DNA of 64,000 nt, from contig OZ005621.1 in the NCBI GenBank assembly GCA_963930655.1, positions 10,713,001 to 10,777,000 of the forward strand, in the 5' to 3' direction. The notes under the pieces are model-generated. The model searched no databases and was not told where the DNA came from. It worked only from the letters and a program-made list of their open reading frames with translations. The position numbers and the translations under genes are program-made. Position 1 is the first letter of the stretch, and the number at the start of each line of letters is the position of its first letter. Shown here piece after piece: positions 32,201-44,637 of this stretch. Origin of the DNA: Myrica gale (taxonomy: Eukaryota > Streptophyta > Magnoliopsida > Fagales > Myricaceae).

Positions 32201-35200
32201 AGGCCAAAATTTAGCAGCAGTCAACAATATGCGCCTCCTGGTATCATTCTTTTTTCTATTCTTTCTCTTCTATTTTTTCCTCTTTTCTTTCTCTAAGGGG
32301 AGAGGGTCTAAGGAATGCAACTAGTGTGGAAGGGTAGAGGAAAGAAAGCATACCCATTCTTCAACACATATTGGTGAAAGGTTCCTGAAAGTATTGTGAT
32401 TAAGCTCACTTGAGCTGTCAAATCCACCTTGTTCTTTTTCTGTACCGTTCTTTGTATTGACCAAATCCAGGGACTCACAATTTTCACAAGGTGGACATGA
32501 TGCATCTTTGCAGCAACTTGCAACCTCTGATGTTGGTATCTCCATAGAACCACTAATTGAGCATCCAGGATATCCCACGTTGGGATTCACATGACTACAG
32601 CTGTTCTGCAGGGTTGAGTATTCAAAAGTTTCATCATCATACTTCGAACTTTCATCCTTTAATATGAGAGGACTCACTGGACCATCAGACATTGAGTTGA
32701 GAACAGAATCACATGCTGATTTTAACTGTGGAGTGTCCCCGACATCTGAATCCACGATTACAGTACACAGATCTTTCGCACAGGATTCAGCGGCAGAATT
32801 AGTCTGGTCTTGTGCATTAGAGTTGGGTTCGGATGGGATAAGTGCTTGATTTTTCTTCAAATTCTCTGACACATCTATGGCTGTGTTCAAGGGCATTATT
32901 GCAGAGGAGAGTATGGATGCATCAAATTTATCTGGTAGTTCAATCCCCAGATGATCATTTTCTGTTATTTCAGGACTTGCAGAAGATCTTGTCCATAAAT
33001 GGTTATCGCTGATTTGGCCAGAGCCTGTCCTCCATATTAATGGATTTTCCATATCTACACCGGCCTCTCCAAAGTGGCCAAGGTCCAGGTGAAGACTTCC
33101 TGTTGAGTTTCTATGCACACTCCCGGATATGTAAACCTCATTATTGAATCTTTTAGCCCAGTCTGAGGGGCTTGAATTCAGATCAACATGAAGATTAATA
33201 CCCTCTTCTGACATGACATGAAACTCAAAAGAAGCACAAGAAACTCCAGAAGAAGTCTTCGTAGATGAAGCAATAGCATTTCCCACAGGGCATGCACCAA
33301 CATCCATCTTTCCACATTTCACCTGAGGCTTATTATCAACAGTGCCATTGCGCGCCAAACGAAAATGCTTGTTACCAGGGCTTTCTCTCAGGGACTCGGT
33401 CTGATTAATACCAATTTTGTCACCCTGTAAAACCAGGTAAGTACGGACATCCGAAGATTATGCATTGAACCACCTAAGTCATTCTGCATATGAAGAAAAA
33501 AAAAACATACAAAAACAAAAAAACAGGTGTTATCTCCTCGCACCTATTTGAAATGCTGAATGAGCAAAAGTCACATCCTTGCTTTTGCATTGATAATTTA
33601 CACTGCAAAGTGGGTGTTCAGCCCAAATCCTCATCCTCTACCCAATTCTTACAAGTTTTAGGAAGACAACGTGCTGCTAGAGCAAGAGCAAAGTTGTTTT
33701 GCCAGCTTATTTAAGAGCTGCAGTCAGTAAACATTCTCTTTTGGACAATTCTTAAAGTCTCGCTAAACATTCTTTCTTCTCGAAAATTCTTCAATACGCC
33801 ATTGCCAAGAGTTATATTCCCTTTGGATTGAGCCTTGGCTCATAGAACAGGGAGATCCCTATTTAATAACAACCCAGCATGACCTTTTTCTTTCCTTTTT
33901 TTAATCAATCTCCAATTTATGCAGCTAATAAACTATTATTTCATGAGCGAACCAAGCATGAAGTATAATTTGTGCAAGATAATGGTTGTATGGAAGCATA
34001 TCCAATGGGCTGAGTGATCTACTGGGAGATGTTTTTACAAAGGCACCAGCTAAAAATGATTTTAAAATTTCTTTAACATTTCTAGGCATGATGGACCATG
34101 ACGGACACCGACGCCCCAACTTGATAGAGTTTACATCAAGATCTGCACAAGTCTGGTAGATTCTTCGTCTCTCTGAGGGCATGACCTGTAACTCGAATTA
34201 AATTGAGAAAATTGAAAGCGGCTAGAGGCTACTATTGGATCATTAAGTTGAGATGGTTTCGAAACATTCAAAGGTGGGTTAGTCAATGAACCCTGAAGGA
34301 GAGAGGAGGAAAAGGTAATAAAGACCATTGTCTTCTTGCCTAAAAACATGAAACCCTTCCCCATTACAATTAAAGTAAAATTTTCATCTCAATTCTCCAC
34401 AAGCATTGTAATGACATTCCTAAAATGCAGCTCTGCAGAGTAGAGGATTAATATCAGGCATCATGTCTGGGTCGGAGTCTCTTTGTGCCACATTTCAACG
34501 TGCATGAGATAACTACTCTTAAAGGAGCCTTAAGTGCTGGTCCTAACAAAGTAATTCTCGTTCTGTTCTACAATATCTCTGTTTCGGACAATCGGATTTC
34601 TATTAAAGTAAAAAGAGCTAAACACCCCAAACCTGTCATCTTGCTGGATTATCAAGAATTATGCTATTGTGAGCATAAGAAATCCATATGAAACAAAGTA
34701 AATATGACAGAATGAGTCCCAAAAAAACCATAAAAAACATACTGTTTTCTTCCCTTCCAAAGTTGGATGAATCTTCCAAAAAATCCAAATTAAAATAATT
34801 AAAAGTATGCAATGAAATCATCAACTCCAAAAGCCAAAAGTTATTAGTGCTTCAACAACAGCACTAAATCCTGACACAGACCAACCCCTCACGTGAAGGT
34901 TTACCTGATAGACATGAACTAAATGGGTTGTGCATGTTCAAGAAGAATTAAACATCCTAGAAATTTACATGAATTTAACTGAAGACCTCATAAGCAACTT
35001 CTTGTAGTATAATGTTGGAGAATACTGTAATCCCAAAAGCCTGAGTTGAAGGAAAGTGGGATGAAAATTTACACAAACCACATCCACACTAGCACTTTAT
35101 AACTAACAGCTCAAAGATGGAATATAGTTTACATGAACAGAAACAAAAGACAACTAACATTAACATGTACGAGCTGACAAAGAGGACAAAAGGTTCTGGT

Positions 35201-35389
35201 TTCCTTCACATTTGCTTTAGTGGTCAAAGAAAACATTTAGCTTAAAAAGAGTACCTCTAAGTAAGAGATCAGCAATGTTGCCAACTCAGAATGTGATCTG
35301 TTAGCAGGCAATCCATACTTTTTGCAAAAACTTTGAAGCTCTTTCCTTGAGAGTTTGTAATAGAAATCCTCATTTCTCTTATTTGCCAT
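29280..35389 (-). CDS. SAP-like N-terminal domain protein, four coding exons
   Basis: The coding exons I can support are 35389-35255, 33424-32354, 31123-31086 and 30996-30795. All junctions have GT/AG borders and a compatible frame (135+1071+38+202 bases). The stop TGA would lie directly after the next acceptor, at 29282-29280. The predicted length is about 482 aa. Exon 1 encodes DFYYKLSRKELQSFCKKYGL, PANRSHSEL and LISYLE, resembling the SAP motif that binds AT-rich DNA in chromatin proteins. Exon 2 is long, acidic and Ser-rich with no recognised fold. The last exon is basic and ends LPRRSTRLISK. A nuclear role is inferred only from this composition. A further small exon in the 1.2-kb third intron cannot be excluded. 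Confidence 0.7.
33425..35254 (-). other. Intron 1 (coding) of the SAP-like gene
   Basis: 1830 bases between GT at 35254 and AG at 33425. AT-rich, with no recognised repeat or nested gene. Confidence 0.6.
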
Positions 35390-36620
35390 CTACCCGGACT
35401 CAGAGTCAACACGCAAGAAGAAGAATCAGAATCATGGACACATCATAGACCAAAGAAAAGTAAGATTTGCTGCAAGCTTTTTGTGCAGAGTTTATTAGAG
35501 AAGGGTAACAAATCGAGTAAACACAAGGTTTACACATTACAAATCATATGAAAAATGCTGTGCTTGTACATCTCACAATATCTTGAATATTTTTTTTGCA
35601 TCGAAAGCTCCAGCGTGCTATTATATAGTAATTTTTCATGACTCATCCATTCATTGGTACGGTAATTGAATAACCCCACATTTTGCAATTGTGACCATAA
35701 ACAAGGAATACGTAAACGACCAAAAGGACCATGACTGTCATTTTTGATCATATGAATATTTTTGATCTCTTGGAGAATGAATTATTAAATTAAAAGAAGA
35801 TGAAAAGTACACTTCCACTTCTCCCACAAATATGTTACAATAGTCTATTCATCCTCTTGCTGATTATTTATGAATTACTTTCATCAATGAGGGCACTTAA
35901 GCATCAAATTCAAATTATAAATAAATTCACATCACGTATTTGAAATAAACAGTTCAAGGATTTCCAACTCAAAAAATAATTCTGTAACAGTTACATTAGG
36001 TGCAATCTGTGGCCACCCATAACCACAAACAAAAAGAAAAGAGGGAGGGGGGAGGGGGTCAGAGAGAGAGAGAGAGGGTCACATTATACTTTGCATAAAC
36101 ATTACTATCAGCTAGATATTAGCTAGTCTTACGCAAGTCTTTGTCTTCTGGGAATCAAAATTTAAAGTATGATCTTTAGATAGTCTTTGCGATTCTCCGA
36201 AAAGATATATAACTAATATTCATATAAAGAAGCCCAAAAGAATCGGTGGCTGGTTGCCTCTAATTTGTGAATTGGCTGTTAATGTGTTTCATTATTGCTC
36301 GTCTTTTAATACAAAATATACACAGTAGTCTATTGCTTTAAGATAAAGCCTCTTACTAGCAAAACAAAGCAAAGAGAAAGAGAGAAGGAAACTATTATAG
36401 CATAAATCAGTAATAAAAGGTAGCATTCAGTTACCAATTATAATACGTGAGGACCCAGAAAGCAACAGGATAACTATACCGCCACCACATAAAAAATAAA
36501 CGTTGGGTGCATAATAAACTTTATATCAGGGCAGCCAATATATGTTACAGACTACCATTAAAAGTCTCTATAAAGCCTTTTAATCTTGCTATTGTAACAG
36601 GACAAAATTTTATGCCAAAT

Positions 36621-36631
36621 ACATTTATCTT
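36621..36631. repeat. LINE target-site duplication ACATTTATCTT (left)
   Basis: The same 11 bases occur at 37555-37565, flanking the LINE fragment exactly. Confidence 0.85.
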
Positions 36632-37554
36632 TTTTTCTTTTTTGATAAATAAGCAAAACTCATTAGAATAAGTGAAAATAGTACAAATGTTATACCGCAA
36701 CCACTAATCCAAAAGAAAACTGAGAAAATCGTCTAAGTCCACAAAAGGGCATGCAAGCACAGAGTTAGCCCAACAGAAAAGAGAAGACAACAATACACCC
36801 TGCAATCTAACGAGGGATAAAGAACTATCTTCAAAATAGCGACTATTACGCTTTCGCCAGAGACACCACCAAATACAAGCCGGTATCAATCGCCAGATAG
36901 CCTGCGCAATTGGATTGGAAAGCTTCCTCTTCCAACACAACAGCACACCTACCACCGTTTTCGGCATGACCCAATGAAAGTTCACAATACAAAGCACATG
37001 AGACCACAACCCGCGAGCTAAAGGACAATGCAGCAAAACATGGTCAACCGGCTCCCCAACACATCTACATAAGAAGCACCATTCCGCAACATACAAACCC
37101 CTTCGACGAAGATTGTCAGTAGTTAAAATCTTCCCAAGTGAAGCCTCCCACTCAAAAAAGGAAACTCTATACGGACACCAAGACCTCCAAATGCCCCTCC
37201 AAGGGAAAGGCACAAAAGCCCCACCCGAAAGCGACACATACATAGACTTGACCGAGAACACCCCTCCCTTTGAACCCAACCAATCCATCTCATCAGCCAC
37301 CCCTCTGCGTAAGACCTTCCCATACAACAGCGCCAAAAAGGAGGAGAATTCCTCCAGCTCCCAATCATTTGCAGCTCTAGAGAACGGGACATCCCACAAC
37401 ATGATCACCTCCAGCCACAAGACAATCGGCCATCATAGCCTCCTTATACCGGGACACGGAAAACACAATAGGGAAAGCAAGACTCAAAGGCTTATCCCCA
37501 CACCTACTGTCATGCCAGAAGCTCACTCTATCGCCATTGCTCACCCGAAGGCGG
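36632..37554 (-). mobile_element. 5'-truncated LINE with target duplication
   Basis: A 923-bp LINE copy. It ends on the minus strand in an A-rich tail (complement of TTTTTCTTTTTTG at 36632-36644) and is flanked by perfect 11-bp repeats, the hallmark of target-primed reverse transcription. It encodes only the C-terminal end of ORF2: a zf-RVT region with WRSWCPYRVSFFEW, RRRGLYVAEWCFLC and CVGEPVDHVLLHCPLARGLW (frame 37420-36704). One frameshift lies near 37420. No reverse transcriptase core is included, so it was truncated on insertion. Confidence 0.85.
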
Positions 37555-39709
37555 ACATTTATCTTGCCCTTTGAGCAAGTCAGTCATTTTTTTCAACTTT
37601 GTTAACATATCATTCCATAAACCATATGATTAAATAGGACAATGAAAGAATAGATTTTATGGAATTCACTTGTCATTCCTAAGCAATGATATTTTATAAC
37701 TTTTAATGTTGAAAAGCTTCTTTCATATAACCAACTCTTATGATATTGTTAATAATATCATAGAAGCAATATATTTGTTTGAAAAGACATTTTAATTGAT
37801 CAGCTTTTCTCATCATCAACGTGGAAGGGGCAACGAGGTAGATAAATTAAAAATTAAAAGAACAGTTGTGGACAAAAATTCTATAATGCCTTTTACAGAC
37901 CCCTTTGTAGGGTAAAAGTGTCTTTAACGGTTTTATCTCTTGTTTTCTTTTTCAAGCAAAGATATCTTTAAGATGGAAAGTTTCCACTTTTGATCTACAA
38001 TTAAACCCTCGGATGTCTTCATTAATTACGAACATAACACTTATAGACAGAAAGTTGCCACTCTTGCTCTTCTTTCTTAGAGCCTTTTAATGCTATTTCC
38101 TACAGAGCCTCATTTAATTGGGGGCCCAAGCTAAATTTGTAGACATTGAGCCACTCCTTATTCCATGGAGAACCATATATGCACACACATATATATATAT
38201 ATAGTGAACCTTAACTACTCATTGCAATCAATTCTGAGGCTTCCCTATGAAGTTCCCTTTTAACTTTATTTGGAACTGTTATTATGAGATAGAAAATGAA
38301 ACTAATCAATAAATTGCTACTGTACACGGTCCCATCTCTCAATTATATCCCTCAACGAAAGTCTTAATTCATCTATTTCAGTAAGGGAATTTCAAGTACT
38401 TTAGAATCAATTATTTCCTTAAGGAGTCTGTGCTTAAATGTACGTTTTTTCCGTACGTATGTGCATGAGAATGTACAAAGATGAAAACGAGCAAATGTAG
38501 GCTAAGTTACTTACCCAAAAACAATGTAGGCTAATAAGTTGTATACAAAATATTATAAGTGAGATATATGACATCAACGGTACACTAGCCATCAATAAGA
38601 ATCCCAAGTTTGAACCTGTATTTGTGAAACATAATATGCAGATAGTAAGCTATCTATACTCATGTACTCAACCTTCTTTCCGTATTTTGTCAACTGGAAA
38701 CACACACAAACTCGCACTGGTCAACTTAAGATAAAGAACATCAACCCTCAGTAGGTCACAAAGAAAGTGGGGGGGGGGGGAAAGGCAAGAAAGCATATTG
38801 AAACCAACATCTGATTTATCTTCCTTCAAGTGAGCTCATATTTCCTTCAAGAACACGAAAAGAGGAACACGAGATATCCATTCTCCTACTTCCTCATCCT
38901 TCTCCAATCCTACCTTACCGCAGCTCAAGTTAATTCCCGAACCATAGTATCTAAGTTAATTTCCTTGTCTTGAAATTCAAAAGACAATTTTTTTTTTACA
39001 AGTCAAAAAGACAACTTCGTCTAAGCCATATCAATGTATATTACACACTTGTGAGCGTTTCTCGTTCCTCCCAAACCAAGAACACTACAAGCTTGACTTT
39101 CTATTCTTTCCCTAAAGACCACACGGGGGGCACAAAACTTTATCTTCAGGGAGCTGGTAATTAAAAGAGAACAAGGAAGCAAGAAGAAAGATCAGGAGAG
39201 GCTGTACCTGAACGAAGATTCCACGGAAAGCCGCTGAGAGAATGCCAGAAGGAGGCAGAAAATTTTTGCTGAGAGGAGGAGAGAGTCAACTACAGCGTGC
39301 GAAACGGGTCTCGAAATCCTGTTTTGTTTTTCTACTGGTTCAGACAGAACGGTGGGAGCAATGTCTGTTCTGTGAAAACGAGGGATATCAGGGGTCACTA
39401 TCGGTTAGAGCGTTTCCAGGTGACATTCCTGTATTGTGGCGGTGAATGATAACAACTGTAGAGGACTGGTAATTGTCCAGTGACGAACACCGTGTGATAA
39501 GGCGATTTCTATAGGGAATGATTATTGGTTGTAGTAGAGCAGCACTGGATCTAGTGGTTGAGGCTGAATCCACCGAATCCAACCCGAAGCTCAATAAGAC
39601 AAATCCGGAGCGTACGGATATCGCATTTTTCGGGATCAAAATGGACGAAGTCAAATAGAAATAATCCTTATAATAAATTTATTAAGTTTGCAGTTTGAGT
39701 CCAACAAGC

Positions 39710-39791
39710 GTCGCTTTGGCCGAGTGGTTAAGGCGTGTGCCTGCTAAGTACATGGGGTTTCCCCGCGAGAGTTCGAATCTCTCAGGCGACG
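39710..39791 (+). tRNA. tRNA-Ser (anticodon GCT)
   Basis: 82 bases from GTCGCTTTGGC to CAGGCGACG. The seven-pair acceptor stem forms between 39710-39716 and 39784-39790 (one G-U pair), with discriminator G at 39791. The D-arm contains TGGCCGAGTGG (A box) and the T-arm contains GTTCGAATC (B box). The anticodon loop CTGCTAA places GCT at 39743-39745, and a long variable arm (CATGGGGTTTCCCCG) follows, as in serine tRNAs. No intron and no encoded CCA, as usual for nuclear tRNA genes. A short T-run (TTTTTTG) at about 39799 can serve as the Pol III terminator. Confidence 0.96.
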
Positions 39792-39870
39792 CACTTCAAT
39801 TTTTTGTTTTTTCAAAATAATACTTCAGCTGGCATTCTTTCGTAGTGACAAAACTATGGGGCTAGAGGAC

Positions 39871-40712
39871 AATTCGGGTGATTGAATTGCCCCCCGATAT
39901 TTTCTAGCTCTCTAGATTTTCACCCTCTGCCCTCTCCGGCCCCGTCTTTCCCTTCTCTCTCCCTCTCTCTCCTCTCCGTTTTTCCCTTGGCCTTTTGTTC
40001 CCCGTTCTCATTCTCCGCTTGTTCTCTCATTTGGTTGTTCTTCATGGATAGATTTTGGCGGTTTGGGGACTTTTTGGTGGCCACGCTCCGTTCAATTGTG
40101 TTCATCCGCTCCCGGCCTTCCTCTGACCATTCTCTCGGAGCTCGTGCGCCGGCGCTTGCAGTTCCACGCTTGCACGTGGGCCCGCGTAGATCTCACGCGC
40201 CTGCCGTTCTTTTGCCTTGGCTGGGTTGTTGTGGCTTGTTGTATCTCGGTCTAAGGGTTCTTTGTTGTGTGTTTTGTGTTTGTAGTGTTGTGTCAAATAA
40301 CTTCATTTCTCTGGTTTGTGTTGGGACGATTCTCGTGGAAGTTTGGTTGGTGCGGAGTGTTCCTGCAGCAATAAAGTTCCTCGTGTTGTCCCTCCTTTTG
40401 TTTGTGCTGGTGTGGATGGGTTGTCGAGGCAGTGGGAGTGCGGAGCTTGCTCGCCATTTCCTCCGCGTGTGGCGGAGCTTATGTCGTCTTTGTACCCGTT
40501 TCAAAACTCTGGTATTTTGGCCCCCTTGTATGCAGCCTTTGTGGCTATTAAGATTCAGGCCCTTGTGGCCAGTTATTGTATGGTCCTTCGGGATGTTTCA
40601 TTTGATGTTATGGGCTCTTTTGCCTCTGTGCTTTGTACCGGCCTTGATGGCTCCTCTGTAATCAGCATTCTCCGGTGAAATGAATTTCCTGTTGCTTAGA
40701 AAAAAAAAAAAA
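39871..40712 (+). mobile_element. Noncoding non-LTR retroelement with poly(A) tail
   Basis: A pyrimidine-rich 5' part is followed by T/G-rich sequence ending CGGTGAAATGAATTTCCTGTT and 12 A residues at about 40700-40711. AGAGGACA at 39863-39870 and GGAGGACA after the tail form a possible 8-base target duplication with one mismatch. Plant LINE 3' UTRs often end this way, so this may be a LINE-derived noncoding copy. The 259-codon frame inside is Leu/Ser/Phe-biased, has no recognised domain and is not treated as a gene. Confidence 0.5.
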
Positions 40713-41400
40713 GGAGGACATGCCCTCCCAAAATCATTCCAAAACAAAAAAAAATATTCTGGGCAAAAAGCCATTTTCAGAAATTTCTTTTGAATTTTTC
40801 ATTTTGACCCTCCAAATTCTGCTACAGTGAAACTGTGACCCAATGTTTCAATCCTAATTTCGTCCCGTCAATCCCAAATGTGTAAAATGGGTGCTCCCAG
40901 TAATGTTCCCTAAAAAATTTGTAAGTATAAAATAAATTTCAGATGAAGATTTTGATAATTAAATTTTCTTAGGCGAGTAGTCTTGGTTGATTATAAAATA
41001 TATGTCTTCTCGAGAGTTTTACTCTCAAATTTTTTAATTGGATAATAAAAAATAAGATATTCATCCTTATTACAAGAATAACGAGTGTAAGAGTGCACTA
41101 AAAAACTCACATTTATGAAATAATTCTTAGAATACTTTCAATTTATTGAGGGTTTATACTTAAGATCAAATACACATCTTTGACTTCTTAAGATCAAATT
41201 CTAAGATTTCTTGCATTTGGTATATCTTTCAAAAATCTTGTTTTGACGGATAATCTTATGGTTCAAAGCACCCTTTTTTTTCTTTTGTAAAACCCAATCC
41301 TTTTGCTTTAGTAAATTATTTTCATGCTTCAAATCAATTTGCTCATTTTCAAACAACTTAAATTCTTTTAAAATAATTACCTACAAAAATTCTTCTGAAA
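40713..41400. other. AT-rich spacer, nothing recognised
   Basis: No frame, RNA gene or repeat that I can name. Confidence 0.4.
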
Positions 41401-41404
41401 TGAA

Positions 41405-41915
41405 AATGAATTTCTTTTTCAAAAAAGTATATTTTGAACCCAGTTTTTTAAATTCACAATGAAGTTCGTCAAAGGTATTTTTAAGTTCAAGATAAAAAGG
41501 TTTGGATTCATTATCCATGAGATATTTCTCATAGTCCAGGTGGTCATGAAGCACATGTTGACTACCTCTTCTTCCACCTCATTTTCAGCTGAATTTGAAT
41601 CAGTTTCATCCCATATCTCCCTCATACCTCTCTTCTTGAACTTCCTCTTGTCTTTGAGGAATGACACTCTACCTTGAAATGCCTAGATTTTTTGCACTCA
41701 TAGTAAATAATTGGCTCTTTCTTTGTCTCCTTTGTAAGAGTCCTTCTTGCCGTCCATGAAGTCTCTATTTTCCTTATTCTTCTTTATAAAGCTTTTGAAT
41801 TTTCTACTGATGAGAGCAATGGCCTCTTCTTTGCTTTCTTCATCCTTCACTTCATTTTTCTCTTAAGAGGATTTTAAGGCAATGTTCTTTCTTTTGTTGT
41901 GCTCCTCCTCATAAT
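41405..41915 (-). pseudogene. Copia gag, C-terminal part
   Basis: The minus strand reads EEEHNKRKNIALKSS, EEAIALISRKFKSF, then KRGMREIWDETDSNSAENEVEEEVVNMCFM. This is the C-terminal gag segment with the acidic stretch that follows the zinc knuckle in many plant copia elements. The knuckle near 41690 is damaged. The upstream part of the same gag lies at 42680-42969, separated by foreign DNA. Confidence 0.65.
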
Positions 41916-42680
41916 CGCTAGGGGTGAAAACCGACCCCTAAGTTTGGTTTAAACCCCATGCTGACAACCGAACTGAAGTGCTCAATTTCTGAAAAAACAA
42001 GGACCGACAACCAAGTCGAGGTCTCTCTAGACCGATCGGATAGACCCCAGTCAGCTTCGGTCGGTGTGAGCAAGAAATTAGGAGGGAAAAAATCAAGAGA
42101 GACGAAAATGAAGAATAACCAAAACTCACAGCAACGTCCACCAAGCACCAACAGCCCCCAAAACTCAAAGCAACATCCCAAATCGCAAATCAACAGCCAC
42201 CAAATCTCCATAACTAACAACAACCAACTCCTCTAAAACCCAAATCGTAGAGGTTAATAGACCAAAAGAGAGAGAGAGACGACAACGATTATGGAAACGA
42301 TGACCATGGGAAGAGAGGAGGTTGTGTCGGCGGCGGGAAGGTGGGGGGCTAGGGCAATATGAGACGAGAAAATGGGGGATTTGTGAAGGTTGAGGGGAAC
42401 CAGTAAGGAAATTAAAAGGACGTCGTCTCGCACCCCACTAATTATTTTTTTTTAAAAAAAACAAAATTACTTGGGGCCCTAGGTTCGGCCTGGCTCAGCG
42501 CCTTGGGCCCCCAAAACCGTGGGACGGATGGAGGCCCTCGATTCTGGGATTTTTTTGGGCCGATAATCAAAGCGGGCTATCCCAGAATTGGTCGTGCCCA
42601 ATCGATTTCGGCCGGTTTGGGTTAGCCTGATCGGTTTCGACCCAAATCTGTTAAGGCCTAATACTCGCTCATGGTGATCT
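41916..42680. mobile_element. Insertion splitting the copia gag
   Basis: This stretch is GC-richer than its surroundings and unrelated to copia. It begins TAGGGGTGAAAACCGACCCC, like the TAGGGGTG ends of plant hAT-type nonautonomous elements. It includes repeated GGCCGGTTTGGG/CCGAC words and a GA-rich run (about 42268-42281). A matching right end and target duplication were not found, so the class is uncertain. Confidence 0.45.
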
Positions 42681-42969
42681 TGCAAGTCTAATTAGATATC
42701 CAAGTGGCTCATCAAAATGGTAGCTTGCTAAGATTCTTAGCTCGTTAGATAGCAGCCATTTTAGCTTCCCATGATTTTGATAGAGACCTAAGAATTTTCC
42801 TCATAAACTTGGAATTAATATATTTTCTTCCAAGAGCATTTAAACTTGGAATTAGTATATTTGTAAATTTAGTGAGCATATCACAAATAGATTTACCTGA
42901 CTTCATCTCAAACAATTCATAATTATATACACACATACTAATATTTACTCTTTCACTTGACTTATTCAT
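42681..42969 (-). pseudogene. Copia gag, N-terminal part
   Basis: Frame 42969-42745 reads YNYELFEMKSGKSICDMLTKFTNI, LNALGRKY and KILRSLSKSWEAKMAAI, the conserved gag core of plant copia elements (UBN2/retrotran_gag_2). After a stop the text continues AKNLSKLPF to about 42690, where the insertion begins. No protease or RT of this copy is present nearby. Confidence 0.75.
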
Positions 42970-43439
42970 TCATGCTTAATCTTGAAAAACATGTCATATA
43001 TGATATATCTCTAACTGTAACACTAGTACATATTGAAACTCTATTTTAGTCATCTCTATCCACAAGCATCAGAGAATATATTTATAGCTCTAGTATTTAC
43101 AAAAAATTTCTTTTCTATCATACCATGTTGAAACTATTGAATTCATCTCTATCCAAAAGCACATGTTGATATCAAGCCACGTAAGACCTTTCTGTCACCT
43201 ATTAGACCAAAATTTCAAGTAAGTATATTTATCACAAGTCCATAGCACTCGTCCTGAAATGAAAGCTTTGGAAGTATAGCTTTTGAAACCAAATTTACTT
43301 CTTCTTTTTTAATCAAAACTCCAACTCTTATTCAAAACACCAAAAACAAAAAAACAAGTCAAAAGGGATCAGTCCCCTCATACAACCAAGAAAGATAAGG
43401 AAAATGCTCAACATTATAGGGATTGCCTCTTGAGATCAA

Positions 43440-44637
43440 CTCAGTAGCGGCCCAATGACCTCATTGATGCACAACAGAATTTGCATCACATTAATATTAC
43501 TGAAACATCATTTCTGCATCTGCAAAAGAGTAAGAAAAGTGTCGATGACAGCTGGATGAATCCTCCAATATGTAGTCGCAGGAAAAAGATTAAAGGCAGA
43601 AATAACTATCTCTGAATCACCTTCTAGTATAACATTCTAATAACCCAAATGAGAAGCAAGTTTCACACCAATCTTCATGGCCTCTGCCTCCCCGACCAAC
43701 GGCTCTACGACACTGATTCGAGTCGTCTTAAACCACGAAGTGACCCTTATGATCCCAAATGAAAGCTGCCACCACTGTCAAATCTTCACGAATTGCCACA
43801 TCAACGTTTACCTTCACACACTTTTAAGGTGGCGGCTTTCAATGCTGGATGACAGCAGGATTCAGCTTCCTCCTCCAAGTGCTCCCAACTTAGTCGTCGC
43901 ACCCTTACTGCCAGATCAGAAACTTCACATCGTTTCCCCTCATGCACCACCTGGTTCCTACAATGCCATAGCATGTAAATTGCATTTGCGGCATACAATT
44001 AAAAGAAATGTTGTTCCTCTAGAGGGATCCCAATAAACTGGTGCAGATGGATAACTTTAGACACCCAATCACCAATTGAACCGATACCAAAAGTAGCTAT
44101 ATTAAGTTGCCAAGGCGACTCACTCCAAATGCCTCTACTATAAGGACAAATAAAAAGTAAGTGATGGAGATTCTCCATACTCTCCCCAAACAACGAGCAT
44201 AACAGTTTTTCTGCACTAGTCACATGACTGCACACACGTTCAGCAATTTTTTACTTGGTTGGTAAAATCTCCCACGTTACTTTCCATAGTAATAGCTTGA
44301 GACGATCATGCATCTTAAGCCTCAAAAGCTCCTTCCACCTATTCTGTTGCAAAGGACTCAACCCCAGATCTCGACTCGCGACCAGCAACCTATACACTGT
44401 ATTAATGGAGAAATCACCCTTAGGATTGAGTGTCCAAAAGTACTTGTCGAGGTGCTCTTCTACTGAAAATCTAATTTGTAAAATAGCAGATGATGTCTCC
44501 TGATTGAAGAGCAACCGAACATTTTGTTCATCCCAACGTCTGTCGTCCATGGTCATAAGATCTCTCACCTTCAAATGGTCCTGCACACTTAAGATGCCAT
44601 CTCGGGGAATAGGTTTGAAACCAGGAATAGAAAACAC
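43440..44637 (-). pseudogene. LINE zf-RVT and RNase H region
   Basis: 44637-44251 holds the zf-RVT leader (FWTLNPKGDFSINTVYRLL, HDRLKLLLWKVTWEILPTK). 44235-43999 continues with MENLHHLLFICPYSRGIW. RNase H text (AAFIWDHKGH, VEPLVGEAEAMKIGVKLA, LEGDSEIVI) follows in broken frames at about 43760-43540. Catalytic integrity cannot be judged because of the frameshifts. Confidence 0.75.

Larger units (their letters stand above)
35395..39640 (-). other. Upstream region and probable leader intron of the SAP-like gene
   Basis: No exon is recognised between the ATG at 35389 and about 39205. At 39206 the minus strand reads TTCGTTCAG|GTACAGCC, a good splice donor, preceded by about 400 bases of leader-like sequence. 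A noncoding first exon here would give a leader intron of about 3.8 kb. It holds a truncated LINE (36632-37554), a GA-rich microsatellite (36040-36080), an (AT)n at about 38186 and a G run at 38769-38780. The exon is inferred from the donor alone. Confidence 0.35.

Noticed and set aside
32664..32849. Plus-strand frame inside the SAP-like exon 2
   Set aside because: Antisense shadow of a well-supported coding exon.
37113..37574. 153-codon plus-strand frame
   Set aside because: Antisense shadow of the LINE fragment.
39882..40661. 259-codon plus-strand frame
   Set aside because: Leu/Ser/Phe-biased low-complexity translation without any domain, lying inside a poly(A)-tailed retroelement; treated as noncoding.
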